From PALSA-505 sp035308365 (GTDB lineage: Bacteria; Actinomycetota; Actinomycetes; Streptosporangiales; Streptosporangiaceae), in NCBI GenBank assembly GCA_035308365.1, contig DATGGU010000082.1:1-32631 (forward strand): a stretch of DNA of 32,631 nucleotides, given 5' to 3'. A program made the position numbers and the translations under genes. Positions 7,459 through 15,753 of this stretch are shown piece after piece. Positions within the stretch are counted from its first letter, which is position 1. Each line of letters begins with the position of its first letter. The notes beneath the pieces are model-generated. The model was not told the DNA's origin, searched no databases, and saw only the letters and a program-made list of their open reading frames with translations.

Positions 7459-8301
7459 TTGCCTGGCCAGGGGAGTGACGCGCGCCCCCGGGCGCTTGTG
7501 ACCAACGATGACGGCATCGACAGTGAAGGACTCTGGCATCTGGCCGCGGCCGCGGTGCGGGCGGGCTTTGATGTTGAGGTCGTCGCGCCTGCCGGCGATG
7601 CCTCCGGCAGCGGATCGGCCATCCGGGCCGAGCAGCAGGATGGCCGGGTCGAGGTACAGACCCGCGAGCTGCCGGGCCCGGCCGTAGGACTGACCGGCTA
7701 TGCGCTCAGGGCGACCCCCGCGTTCATCGTCGTCGCCGCCATCCGCGGCGCCTTCGGCCCGCCGCCACAGTACGTGCTGTCCGGGATCAATCGCGGCGCG
7801 AACACCGGAAGGGGTGTCCTCAGTTCCGGCACGGTTGCGGCGGCCCTGGTCGCCCTGCCGCATGACGTTGCCGCCGTGGCGTTTTCCCTGGATGTCAAGG
7901 ACGATGGCAGCCAGCCCGCAGCCGCGGCCGACGGATCCCCGATGACGGCGGGTCAGCCCGAATGGCTCACCGCCGGGCTCGTCGCGCGCCAGATCATCCC
8001 GGTCCTGGCGGACCTGCCCTCCGGCGTGGCGCTCAGCGTCAACGTTCCCAACCTTCCACCGGCGCAGCTCGGCAGCATCTGCCAGACGACTCTGGCGAGA
8101 TTCGGCGCCATCCAGACGACCATGGCACCGGCGGCCGAGGGCTATCTCCGGCTCAACGCTCCCGATCCGGTGCGTGAATCGCCACCCGGGTCGGATTCTG
8201 CCGCCCTGGCTTGTGGGCATGTCAGCGTGACCGCGCTGCGGGGAATCTCCGAGATCGTGTCGCTGACCCTGCCGTGGCCCTCGCTGGCGGAGCTGCACTG
8301 A
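7459..8301 (+). CDS. surE: SurE-family 5'/3'-nucleotidase
   Basis: A 280-residue protein with the SurE signatures: TNDDGI near residues 15-20 (paired metal-binding aspartates), the S/N-binding loop 'LSGINRGANTGRGVLSSGTVAAA' and 'VNVPNLP'. Family knowledge: SurE removes phosphate from nucleoside monophosphates, using a divalent metal at the DD/S/N site; it is a stationary-phase survival factor in E. coli. TTG 7459 is the chosen start, with GGACGGAG (7444-7451) seven bases upstream; GTG 7498, directly before TNDDG, is a shorter alternative. The region 8302-8438 downstream holds no gene. Confidence 0.88.
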   Translation: MPGQGSDARPRALVTNDDGIDSEGLWHLAAAAVRAGFDVEVVAPAGDASGSGSAIRAEQQDGRVEVQTRELPGPAVGLTGYALRATPAFIVVAAIRGAFGPPPQYVLSGINRGANTGRGVLSSGTVAAALVALPHDVAAVAFSLDVKDDGSQPAAAADGSPMTAGQPEWLTAGLVARQIIPVLADLPSGVALSVNVPNLPPAQLGSICQTTLARFGAIQTTMAPAAEGYLRLNAPDPVRESPPGSDSAALACGHVSVTALRGISEIVSLTLPWPSLAELH

Positions 8302-8438
8302 CCCCCAGGCTCGGTGCCCCTTTCCTGGCCAGCCGCCGCGCAATTGCAATGATCATTTCAGGCGGCGATCTCGCCTTGTCGACATGGCGCATCCCGCCGA
8401 CACTGAAGCTGACGGCATTCCGCCAAGGGGGAGAACCC

Positions 8439-9272
8439 GTGACGGATTTACCACGGTTGCGGCAGGACGCCGCGGCCGGTGACCCGCAGGCGATGGTGGA
8501 ATTGGGCGCGGCTCTGCAGGCGGCAGCGCGGGTCGAGGAAGCCATGGAGTGGTACCGCCGGGCGGCGGAGTACGGCCGCAGCGACGCCATGTACAACATG
8601 GCCTGGGTGCTGACCGGCCTCGGCCGCAGGGAAGAGGCCGAACAGTGGTACCGCAAGGCGGCCCGGGCCGGCGACATCGACTCGATGACCGAACTGGCCA
8701 CGCTGCACAAGGACCGGGGTGATCTGGCCAAGGCGGAAGGCTGGTTTCGGCACGCGGCCAACACCGGCGACCGGGTCGGCATGTACAACTTCGGCGTCTT
8801 CCTCCAGCAGTCCGGCCGCGCCGGCGAGGCAGAATACTGGTACCGCCAGGCCGGCGAGGCCGGCGACACCAGCGCCATGTACAACCTCGGCCTGCTCTGC
8901 CAGCAGGCCGGCCGGGCCGGCGACGCCGAGAGCTGGTACCGTCGCGCCGCCCAGGCCGGCCACGTCAGCGCGATGTTCAACCTGGCCCGGCTGCTCCAGG
9001 AGAGCGGCCGCCCCCGCGACGCCGAGAACTGGTACCGCCGCGCCGCCCAGACCGGCGACGTTGACGCCATGAACAGCCTCGGCAGGGTGCTGCAGGAAGC
9101 CGGCCGCGGCACCGAAGCCGTCCAGTGGTGGCAGCGCGCCGCCCAGGCCGGCCATCCCAAGGCCATGCGCACCCTCGGCATCCTGCTGCAGCTGGCCGGC
9201 CGCGACGCCGAAGCCCAATCCTGGTTCGAGCGCGCCGAACAGGCCACCGGCCAGCCACCGGACGCGGCCTGA
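8439..9272 (+). CDS. Sel1-like / tetratricopeptide repeat protein
   Basis: A 277-residue protein made almost entirely of about seven 36-residue Sel1-like units, each with A-x-x-W-[YF]-R-[RK]-A-A-x-x-G-[DH] then A-M-x-N-L/F-x-x-[LV]-L-x-x-x-G-R. Such solenoids act as scaffolds for protein-protein contacts. There is no signal peptide or membrane helix with the chosen GTG 8439, which is preceded by AAGGGGGAG at 8425-8433. Longer in-frame starts (8349, 8211) would add non-repeat sequence without a better ribosome site. One TTA leucine codon sits at position 4. The partner is unknown. Repeats are similar at the DNA level (108-bp period), so recombination could change the number of units. Confidence 0.86.
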   Translation: MTDLPRLRQDAAAGDPQAMVELGAALQAAARVEEAMEWYRRAAEYGRSDAMYNMAWVLTGLGRREEAEQWYRKAARAGDIDSMTELATLHKDRGDLAKAEGWFRHAANTGDRVGMYNFGVFLQQSGRAGEAEYWYRQAGEAGDTSAMYNLGLLCQQAGRAGDAESWYRRAAQAGHVSAMFNLARLLQESGRPRDAENWYRRAAQTGDVDAMNSLGRVLQEAGRGTEAVQWWQRAAQAGHPKAMRTLGILLQLAGRDAEAQSWFERAEQATGQPPDAA

Positions 9273-9374
9273 CGCCGCGCGCCGGAGTTCGACCGCGGCG
9301 GCCACTTCGCCGCGCTCGAAGCCCCCGGCCTGCTCACCGCCGACGTGCGCGAGTTCTTCCGCGACCTGGCCTGA
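9273..9374 (+). pseudogene. C-terminal remnant of an epoxide hydrolase
   Basis: Directly after the Sel1 gene stop, the same frame continues for 33 codons to a TGA at 9372-9374: 'APEFDRGGHFAALEAPGLLTADVREFFRDLA'. This is the characteristic C-terminus of actinobacterial epoxide hydrolases (alpha/beta fold), including the catalytic His in GGHFAALE. No other part of that enzyme is nearby, so this is a leftover tail joined to the end of the Sel1 gene by deletion. It has no start codon of its own and should not be expressed as a functional protein, although readthrough of the TGA at 9270 would fuse it in frame. Confidence 0.7.
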
Positions 9375-9375
9375 C

Positions 9376-9411
9376 GATCCGGATACCGGGTCCGGATCCG
9401 GGCAGCTTTCT
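9376..9411 (+). terminator. Hairpin terminator between convergent genes
   Basis: A perfect 8-bp inverted repeat GATCCGGA (9376-9383) and TCCGGATC (9391-9398) flanks a seven-base loop, with a pyrimidine run CTTTCTT at about 9406-9412 on the plus strand. It lies between the end of the Sel1/remnant region and the convergent dehydrogenase gene, and could stop transcription from both sides. Confidence 0.6.
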
Positions 9412-10304
9412 TAACCGCCGTCCCCGCCACGGCCGAAGCTTGCGAAGTAGGCAGCCGCCATGTCTTCGCCGGCATGACCGAGTTCTGCCGCCCGGGCGAA
9501 CTTGCCCTGCATCGCCTCCGCCACCGGCATCCGGACGCCGGAGGCACGGCTCGCCGCCACGATCAGCCGCGCGTCCTTGCTGGCCATGCTCACGGTGAAG
9601 CTGGGCGTGAAGTCCTTCCCCAGGATTGCCGAGGCCTTGAGCTGCAGGTACGGGCAATCCAGCGGCCCGCCGGAAACCGCCTCAAGGAACTTCTCCGGCT
9701 CGATGCCCAGCCCCTGCGCCAGGGCCAGCGTCTCCGCCACCCCGGTTGTCAGGGCCAGCACCCAGGTGTTGGCCACCAGCTTCAGCCGCGATGCCGTCCC
9801 CGGCTCACCCAGCCACAGCGTCCTGCTGCCGATGGCGTCGAACACCGGCTGCACCCGCTCCCGCGCCCCGTCCGGCCCCGCCGCGAGCACGATGAGCGTG
9901 CCCTGCTCGGCCGGGTTGCGGGTACCCAGCACGGGGGAGTCCACGAACACCAGGCCGTGCTGATCGGCGAGCTCGGTGAGCTGCCTGACGGCGACCACGC
10001 CCGCCGTGCTCGTCTGCGCCCATACCTGGCCGGCCGTCAGTCCGGGCGCGGCTTCGGTCATCACGTCCGCGACCGTGTCACCATCGGCCAGCATGGTGAC
10101 GATCACATCGGCCCCGCGCACCGCCTCGGACGGGGTCGCGGCCACGAACGCGCCGTCCGGTTCCAGCGCTTCGGCCTTGCCCTGAGTGCGGTTCCAGACC
10201 CGCAGCGGCAGTCCCGCCCGCAGGATGCTGCGGCCCATTCCCCGGCCCATGATCCCCACACCGAGCAGGGCTACCACGGGGGGCCGCCGGTCATCTCCTG
10301 GCAT
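9411..10304 (-). CDS. NAD(P)-dependent 3-hydroxyisobutyrate dehydrogenase-family oxidoreductase
   Basis: A 297-residue beta-hydroxyacid dehydrogenase. The N-terminal Rossmann motif is LLGVGIMGRGM; 'WNRTQGKAE' gives the Arg that favours NADP. The substrate-binding strand reads FVDSPVLGTRNPAEQGTL, near the usual DAPVSGG position but with SPVLGTR in place of the classic sequence. The catalytic Lys is in 'ASRLKLVANTW', and the C-terminal helical domain includes 'FTPSFTVSMASKDARL'. Typical length and order for the family that oxidises 3-hydroxyisobutyrate, tartronate semialdehyde or related small hydroxyacids. Exact substrate is not determinable. It is last in a three-gene minus-strand run, 26 bp after the HhH endonuclease gene. 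Confidence 0.86.
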   Translation of the reverse strand: MPGDDRRPPVVALLGVGIMGRGMGRSILRAGLPLRVWNRTQGKAEALEPDGAFVAATPSEAVRGADVIVTMLADGDTVADVMTEAAPGLTAGQVWAQTSTAGVVAVRQLTELADQHGLVFVDSPVLGTRNPAEQGTLIVLAAGPDGARERVQPVFDAIGSRTLWLGEPGTASRLKLVANTWVLALTTGVAETLALAQGLGIEPEKFLEAVSGGPLDCPYLQLKASAILGKDFTPSFTVSMASKDARLIVAASRASGVRMPVAEAMQGKFARAAELGHAGEDMAAAYFASFGRGGDGG

Positions 10305-10330
10305 TCGGTCCTTCCTCCTTACCGGATCGG

Positions 10331-10996
10331 CTAGGCATCCCCGCCACCGGCCGCCTTCCTGACCTCCGCCGCGTCCCGCTCACTGAGCGACACCCGGACC
10401 AAAGCCGCCGCCAGCCTGGCGAACTTCGCGCCGCCGTCGGCCAGGTTCGCGATCGCTTTGGGGTCATCGGGCAGGCCGACCGCCCGGGCGCCGCCGAGAA
10501 CCTTCTCGTCCAGATAAGGCGCCAGTCCCGGCCAGGCACCCTGCACCTCCCGCAGGAAGATGCTTGCCCCGGCCGGGCCGATACCAGGGAACTCGGTCAG
10601 CAGCGACGTCAGCCGGTCAGCGTCGTCGCCGCCCTCCTTGTGCAGCTTCCTGAGATCCCCGTCCCAGCGCTGGCAGAGCAGTCCAGCACCATCGCCCAGC
10701 CTGGTCGCGGTGCTCTCGTCGTAGCGCTTGTAGTGGCCACGCCCGAGGGCGTCCACCCGGTCCTGCCAGCTAGCCTCGCGCATCGCCTCGGGGGTCCGGT
10801 ACCCCGCCGCGAACAGCTCCTTCGCGGCGGCAACCGCGATCTCCGCCGAGATCCGCGCACTGAGCAGCTTGACCAGCACCAGAAGCTGGTACAGCGGCGC
10901 GGGCTTGTCCGCGAGCCGGATGCCCGCTTCCTGCGCGTAGGTCCGGCCGTAGCGCTCCACCAGGACATCCACGATGGCCTTGTCCTTCGCAGACAT
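10331..10996 (-). CDS. HhH-GPD family DNA glycosylase/endonuclease
   Basis: A 221-residue helical protein with a helix-hairpin-helix at about residues 133-150 (LLTEFPGIGPAGASIFLREVQ), preceded by 'LLVLVKLLSARISAEIAVAAAKELF' and 'GHYKRYDESTATRLGDGA', which match the HhH-GPD helical scaffold. There is no C-terminal four-cysteine [4Fe-4S] loop as in endonuclease III or MutY, and the residue usually catalytic after the HhH (Asp) is uncertain (YLDEKVLGG contains the best candidate). Probable role: base-excision repair or another DNA-binding function. The gene starts six bases after the stop of the upstream small membrane protein gene, so they are coupled. Confidence 0.72.
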   Translation of the reverse strand: MSAKDKAIVDVLVERYGRTYAQEAGIRLADKPAPLYQLLVLVKLLSARISAEIAVAAAKELFAAGYRTPEAMREASWQDRVDALGRGHYKRYDESTATRLGDGAGLLCQRWDGDLRKLHKEGGDDADRLTSLLTEFPGIGPAGASIFLREVQGAWPGLAPYLDEKVLGGARAVGLPDDPKAIANLADGGAKFARLAAALVRVSLSERDAAEVRKAAGGGDA

Positions 10997-11002
10997 GCCG
11001 GC

Positions 11003-11263
11003 CTACCCGGGCCGTCCACCGCGGTGGCGGGCGGTCAGCGGCGCGTCCTCGGGTGGTGGTTCGACCACCTCGTCGCGGTGCGGCGAGAGGCTCCGCGGGT
11101 CGCCCTCATGTACTCCGCCGTACAAACCTGTCTGGGTGTCGAGCTGCTTCGGATTCTTGGCGTAGGGACGCCGGCTCATCCACAGCGGGAGCCCGATGAG
11201 CACGGCCAGCACGACGATGATGGCGCCACCCATGATGAAGCTGTCCGCAACTGAGATGCCCAT
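11003..11263 (-). CDS. Small single-pass membrane protein, unknown function
   Basis: An 86-residue protein with one membrane helix (residues 9-29, IMGGAIIVVLAVLIGLPLWM) and a charged tail containing 'YGGVHEGDPRSLSPHRDE', a motif I associate with actinobacterial hypothetical proteins. The start is supported by a strong GGGAGGTGA about six bases upstream of ATG 11263 on the minus strand. It is the first gene of a run toward 9411 and is divergent from transketolase. No function can be assigned. Confidence 0.75.
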   Translation of the reverse strand: MGISVADSFIMGGAIIVVLAVLIGLPLWMSRRPYAKNPKQLDTQTGLYGGVHEGDPRSLSPHRDEVVEPPPEDAPLTARHRGGRPG

Positions 11264-11407
11264 GATTGTTCACCTCCCATCCGGCCCCTACCCAGCGCTC
11301 AGGGTTCATGCGGCCAACCGGAAATCCGCTGCGATCCGGTGTAAGACAGCCGGCTCAGGGCAGCGGGTGACGGCGATCAGCCCGGTACGAGGAAGAGAGC
11401 GGGAGCC
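11264..11407. promoter_or_regulatory. Divergent intergenic region between the minus-strand operon and transketolase
   Basis: 144 bp separate two outward-facing genes, so both promoters must lie here or inside the first codons. I see the two ribosome sites (GGGAGGTGA for the minus strand, GGAAGAGAGCGGGAG before 11408) but no confident -35/-10 pair. Confidence 0.4.
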
Positions 11408-13309
11408 ATGACCGAAACACTCGTCCGCGACTCCGATCTGGCCGGCCAGCTGGTTGAGCTCGGCCAGCAACTCCGGGTGGACTCGATCCGGTCCAGTTCG
11501 GCGGCGGGCTCCGGGCACCCGACGTCGTCGATGTCGGCGGCCGACCTGATGGCCGTACTGCTCGCCCGGCACCTGCGCTACGACTTCGCCCACCCGGATG
11601 ATCCCGGCAACGATCATCTGATCTTCTCCAAGGGCCACGCGTCCCCGCTGCTGTACGCCATGTTCAAGGCGGCGGGCGCGATCAGCGACGGGGAACTGCT
11701 GACCTACCGGACCCTGGGCAGCCCTCTGGAGGGCCATCCGACGCCCCGGCTGCCCTGGGTGGACGTGGCCACCGGTTCGCTCGGCCAGGGCCTGCCGATC
11801 GGCGTCGGGCTGGCCATGACAGCCCGCTACCTGGAGAAACAGTCCTACCGGACCTGGGTGCTCTGCGGCGACAGCGAGCTTGCCGAGGGATCCATGTGGG
11901 AGGCGTTCGAGCACGCCGGATTCGAGCAGCTGGACAACCTCACGGCGATCATCGACGTGAACCGGCTCGGCCAGCGCGGCCCGACCCGGCACGGCTGGAA
12001 CACGGCCGCCTATGCCGACCGGCTGCGCTCCTTCGGCTGGCGCACGATCGAGATCGACGGGCACGACGTGAGCGACATCGACCGCGCCTACACCGAGGCC
12101 AAGTCCACCGTGTACCAGCCGACCGCCATCATCGCCCGGACCATGAAGGGCCGCGGCGTCGCGGCGGTGGAGGACGCCGAGGGCGCGCACGGCAAGCCAC
12201 TGCCCGACCCGGACGAGGCCATCTCGGAACTCGGCGGCCGCCGCGACATCAAGATCAAAGTAAACCTCCCGGAACGGGCGCAGCGAACCCAGCCGGCTCA
12301 GCCAGCACAGTCTGCCCAGCCAGCCGCGCCGTCACTTCCCAGCTACAGCGTCGGTGACGAGGTGGCGACCCGCACCGCGTTCGGCGAGGCGCTGGCCGCG
12401 CTCGCGGACGTGCGGACCGATGTGGTGACGCTGGACGGCGAGGTCAGCGACTCGACCAGGACCCAGGCCGTGGCCGACCGGCACCAGGACAGGTTCTTCG
12501 AGTTCTACATCGCCGAGCAGCAGTTGGTCGCCGCCGCCGTGGGCATGCAGATTCGCGGCTGGGTACCCTATGCGGCGACGTTCGCCGCGTTCCTCACCAG
12601 GGCCTACGACTTCATCCGGATGGCTGCGGTAAGCCGGGCCAGCCTGCGCCTGACCGGGTCGCATGCCGGGGTGTCCATCGGCCAGGACGGCCCGTCCCAG
12701 ATGGCGCTGGAAGACCTGGCCATGCTCCGCGCCGTGCACGGCAGCACCGTGCTGTACCCCTGCGACGCCAACCAGGCCGCCAAGCTCACGGTGGCCATGG
12801 CCGACCGGCCGGGCATCAGCTACCTCCGCACCACGCGCGGCAACACCCCGGTCATCTACCCGGCCGGCGAGCAGTTCCCGGTCGGCGGCAGCCGGGTGCT
12901 CGAAAGCTCGCCGGCCGACCAGGTCGCGATCGTGGCCGCCGGGATCACCGTGCACGAGGCGCTCCAAGCCGCGCGCCAGCTGGCCGGCGACGGCATCCGG
13001 GCCCGGGTGATCGACCTGTACACGGTCAAGCCCGCCGACGCGCCCACGCTGCGCGAGGCCGCCAGGGTCACCGGCCGCATCCTGACCGTGGAGGACCACT
13101 GGCCCGAGGGCGGCCTCGGCGACGCCGTGCTCGAAGCGCTCACCAGCGACGGCACCCTGCCAGCGGTGCCCCTGCCGGCCGTCCGCAAGCTCGCCGTCCA
13201 TGAAATGCCCGGTTCAGCCACCCCGGCCGAGCAACTGGCCGCGGCCGGCATCGACGCCGCGTCGATCGCAAAGGCCGCAACCGAACTGATCAACGGCCCA
13301 GCCACCTGA
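11408..13309 (+). CDS. tkt: Transketolase
   Basis: A 633-residue thiamine-diphosphate enzyme with all three transketolase domains in one chain. The TPP domain has SGHPTSSMSAADLMAVL, FSKGHASPLLYAM and the cofactor motif GDSELAEGSMWEA...N (GDS replacing GDG). The pyrimidine domain has 'EFYIAEQQLVAAAVGM', with the Glu that activates TPP, and 'GSHAGVSIGQDGPSQMALEDLAMLR'. The C-terminal domain carries the anion site. It transfers two-carbon units in the pentose phosphate pathway. An unusual low-complexity linker of Gln/Ala/Pro repeats (about residues 297-315) joins the first two domains, which resemble the two subunits of split archaeal-type transketolases, so this may be a fused split form. Substrates beyond the family's usual sugars cannot be inferred. 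Confidence 0.93.
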   Translation: MTETLVRDSDLAGQLVELGQQLRVDSIRSSSAAGSGHPTSSMSAADLMAVLLARHLRYDFAHPDDPGNDHLIFSKGHASPLLYAMFKAAGAISDGELLTYRTLGSPLEGHPTPRLPWVDVATGSLGQGLPIGVGLAMTARYLEKQSYRTWVLCGDSELAEGSMWEAFEHAGFEQLDNLTAIIDVNRLGQRGPTRHGWNTAAYADRLRSFGWRTIEIDGHDVSDIDRAYTEAKSTVYQPTAIIARTMKGRGVAAVEDAEGAHGKPLPDPDEAISELGGRRDIKIKVNLPERAQRTQPAQPAQSAQPAAPSLPSYSVGDEVATRTAFGEALAALADVRTDVVTLDGEVSDSTRTQAVADRHQDRFFEFYIAEQQLVAAAVGMQIRGWVPYAATFAAFLTRAYDFIRMAAVSRASLRLTGSHAGVSIGQDGPSQMALEDLAMLRAVHGSTVLYPCDANQAAKLTVAMADRPGISYLRTTRGNTPVIYPAGEQFPVGGSRVLESSPADQVAIVAAGITVHEALQAARQLAGDGIRARVIDLYTVKPADAPTLREAARVTGRILTVEDHWPEGGLGDAVLEALTSDGTLPAVPLPAVRKLAVHEMPGSATPAEQLAAAGIDAASIAKAATELINGPAT

Positions 13310-13316
13310 ACCCATT

Positions 13317-13412
13317 CCCCGGTCCCGGCAGCCCACCGGTCCCGGCCGCCCACCCCGGTCCCGGCCGCCACCCGGTTCCGGCCGCCCCCACCCGGGGCCG
13401 GGCGGCCCGGGC
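13317..13412 (+). repeat. Imperfect 17-20 bp tandem repeats ending in a GC hairpin
   Basis: Four to five diverged copies of CCGGTCCCGGCCGCCCACC follow the transketolase stop. The last part forms a stem CCCGGGGCC (13391-13399) with GGCCCGGG (13404-13411), one mismatch, over a four-base loop. The hairpin could end transketolase transcription. No T-run follows, as is usual in high-GC actinobacteria. Confidence 0.6.
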
Positions 13413-13435
13413 CGTGCGTTTAACCTGTTGGGATC

Positions 13436-14878
13436 ATGGCGAGCCTGGATGCGGTCGTTGTCGGCGCGGGGCCGAACGGGCTTACCGCCGCTATCACGCT
13501 GGCCAGGCAGGGGCTGGCGGTGCGGGTCTATGAGGCGGGGGAGACGGCCGGCGGCGGGGCCCGCACGCGCGAGCTGACCCTTCCCGGCTTCCGGCATGAC
13601 CCGTGCTCCGCCGTGCATCCGCTCGGGGCCGGGTCGCCGGTGCTGACCAGGCTGCCGTTGCGGCGGCACGGGCTGCGCTGGCTGCAGCCGCCGGTGCCGC
13701 TGGCGCATCCGTTCGATGACGGGTCGGCTGCCGTGCTGGACCGGTCGGTGCAGAAGACGGCGCAGAGCCTCGGCGCCGACGGGCGAAGGTATCAGCGCCT
13801 GGTCGAGCCGTTCCGCGGGCACTGGGAACAGCTTGCCTCCGGCGTGCTCCGGCCGCAGCTCGCCGGGCTGCCACGGCATCCGCTGCTGATGGCCGGGTTC
13901 GGGCTGCGGTCGGTGCTGCCGACGGCCGCGCTCAGCCATACGGTGCTGCGTGACCATGCCACGCGGGCGCTGCTCGCCGGGCTGGCGGCGCACGCCATGG
14001 TGCCGCTGACCGCGCTGGCAACCTCCCCGCTGGCGCTGGTGTTCGCCGTCGCCGGCCACGAGGTTGGCTGGCCGGTCGCGGGTGGCGGGTCGCAGGCCAT
14101 CTCCGACGCGCTCGCCGGGTACCTCACCGAGCTCGGCGGCGAGATCGTGACCGGGTTCCAGGTCCGGGCCTGGGGCGACCTGCCCAAGGCGCGGGCGGTG
14201 CTGTTCGACACCTCACCGGCCACACTCGCCCGGGTCGCCGGGGATCAGCTTCCGCCGCGCTACCTCCGCCAGCTCCGCCGCTACCGCTATGGCCCGGCGG
14301 TCTTCAAGATCGACTACGCGCTCGACGGGCCCATGCCGTGGACCGCGCAGGCCGCCCGGCGGGCCGGAACGGTGCACCTGGGGCCGGAGTACGCCGACAT
14401 CGCCGCCGCACTGCGGGCATGCGCTCACCAGGCGGCGCCGGACCCGCCGTTCCTGATCGTCGCGCAGCCGTCCGTGGCCGACCCCTCGCGCGCCCCGGCG
14501 GGCAAGCACGTGCTCTGGGTCTACTGCCACGTGCCCAACGGGTGGGCGGGCGACGCCACCGCCGCCATCGAACGGCAGCTGGAGCGGTTCGCGCCCGGCT
14601 TCGGGGATCTCGTGCTGGCCCGCCGGGTGGCCGGGCCCGCCGAACTGGAGGCGGGCAATGCCAACTACGTGGGAGGCGACATCGGCTGCGGCAGCATGAG
14701 CGGCCTGCAGCCGGTGGCCAGGCCGGTCCTGCGCCGGGTGCCCTACGCCACCCCGAACGAGGGAATCTATCTCTGCTCGTCCGCCACGCCGCCAGGCCCC
14801 GGGGTACATGGGATGTGCGGCTACCATGCGGCGCGAACCGCTGGCCTCCGTTCGTTCGGTATTCAAATCAAAATTTGA
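13436..14878 (+). CDS. Phytoene desaturase-like FAD-dependent oxidoreductase
   Basis: A 480-residue flavoprotein. The N-terminal FAD motif is VVVGAGPNGLTAAITLARQGLAVRVYEA, followed by GGGARTRELTLPGFRHDPCSA, the actinobacterial subgroup of NAD(P)/FAD-dependent oxidoreductases related to phytoene desaturase. The C-terminal FAD-contact region is 'YLCSSATPPGPGVHGMCGYHAAR'. No carotenoid genes lie nearby, so a carotenoid role is not supported; many members of this subgroup are of unknown substrate. ATG 13436 has no obvious Shine-Dalgarno; a TTTAACCTG sequence 10-18 bases upstream could be a -10 for a nearly leaderless transcript. Confidence 0.84.
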   Translation: MASLDAVVVGAGPNGLTAAITLARQGLAVRVYEAGETAGGGARTRELTLPGFRHDPCSAVHPLGAGSPVLTRLPLRRHGLRWLQPPVPLAHPFDDGSAAVLDRSVQKTAQSLGADGRRYQRLVEPFRGHWEQLASGVLRPQLAGLPRHPLLMAGFGLRSVLPTAALSHTVLRDHATRALLAGLAAHAMVPLTALATSPLALVFAVAGHEVGWPVAGGGSQAISDALAGYLTELGGEIVTGFQVRAWGDLPKARAVLFDTSPATLARVAGDQLPPRYLRQLRRYRYGPAVFKIDYALDGPMPWTAQAARRAGTVHLGPEYADIAAALRACAHQAAPDPPFLIVAQPSVADPSRAPAGKHVLWVYCHVPNGWAGDATAAIERQLERFAPGFGDLVLARRVAGPAELEAGNANYVGGDIGCGSMSGLQPVARPVLRRVPYATPNEGIYLCSSATPPGPGVHGMCGYHAARTAGLRSFGIQIKI

Positions 14879-14883
14879 CGATT

Positions 14884-14895
14884 CGGCGAAAGCCG
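14884..14895. terminator. Small CGGC-GAAA-GCCG hairpin between convergent genes
   Basis: A four-base-pair stem with a GAAA tetraloop in the 17-bp gap between the FAD oxidoreductase and the sugar permease genes, which converge here. It might contribute to transcription termination, but it is short. Confidence 0.3.
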
Positions 14896-15753
14896 TCACA
14901 TCTTGATAGCCCCGCCCATGGCGGAGCGGATGAAGTACCGCTGGGTCACGATGAACAGGGCCAGGATCGGCAGGCTGGCAATGACGATTCCGGCCGCCAG
15001 CAGCGTCCAGTCGCTCTGGTTGGTGCCGAAGAAGTTGAACAGGCCGCGGCTGATCGGGAACAGCGCCGGGTTCACCAGGAACACCACAGGGCCGATGATG
15101 TCGTTCCACACGCCGAGCATCGAGTACAGGAACGTGATCAGCAGACCGGACCAGGTCAGCGGCACGATGACCCGCAGCAGGTAGCGCAGGTAGCCACAGC
15201 CGTCGCTCCAGGCGGCCTCGTCCAGCTCGCGCGGGACGGCGGCGATGAAGCCGGTCAGCAACACCACGCCGAGTGGCAGGCCGGGCTCGACGTGCAGCAG
15301 GATGTAGCCGGCCCGGTTGTCGAACAGGCCCAGCTTCTGCGCCTCGATGAACAGCGGAATGATCGACAGCGGCAGGAACAGCCCGATCACCAGGAAGGCG
15401 TACAGACCGTTCGGCCAGGCGACCAGGCGGCGCGCGATCGGGAAGGCGATCAGCAGGCTGAGCACGGTCGTCAGGGCCGCCGCGGCCACCGAGTAGATGA
15501 TCGTATTGACCAGCTCCGCGCCGAGGTTGCCCTGGTTCCAGACGTTGGAGTAGTTGGCCACCGCGGGGTGCGCGGACGGGGTCAGCGGGCTGCTGAGGAA
15601 GTGCGCGGGCTGCTCCAGCGACACCATGATGATGTACAGCACGGGCAGGAAGAACAGCAGCACGATCAGCAGGCCGGTGAGGAGCCTGGAGGCCAGCGCG
15701 TAGTTCCTGGCCCGCCGGGCGCCCGGGAGCCCGGTCTGGGCAAGGCTGGTCAT
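14896..15753 (-). CDS. Carbohydrate ABC transporter permease (MalG/MsmG type)
   Basis: A 285-residue integral membrane protein with six predicted helices and the EAA loop 'ELDEAAWSDGCGYLRYLLRVIVPLTWSGLL' that contacts the ATPase. It begins at ATG 15753, overlapping the previous permease stop (ATGA on the minus strand, 15750-15753), and ends 'SAMGGAIKM', typical of MsmG-type sugar permeases. It would form the inner-membrane channel with the MalF-type permease encoded just upstream. It is the last gene of the operon; no ATPase gene follows, as in many actinobacterial sugar importers that share one MsiK/MsmK ATPase. Confidence 0.92.
   Translation of the reverse strand: MTSLAQTGLPGARRARNYALASRLLTGLLIVLLFFLPVLYIIMVSLEQPAHFLSSPLTPSAHPAVANYSNVWNQGNLGAELVNTIIYSVAAAALTTVLSLLIAFPIARRLVAWPNGLYAFLVIGLFLPLSIIPLFIEAQKLGLFDNRAGYILLHVEPGLPLGVVLLTGFIAAVPRELDEAAWSDGCGYLRYLLRVIVPLTWSGLLITFLYSMLGVWNDIIGPVVFLVNPALFPISRGLFNFFGTNQSDWTLLAAGIVIASLPILALFIVTQRYFIRSAMGGAIKM

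Noticed and set aside
8211..8438. A longer N-terminus for the Sel1-repeat protein
   Set aside because: The extra residues overlap surE, show no repeats, and the GTG at 8439 has a much better ribosome site.
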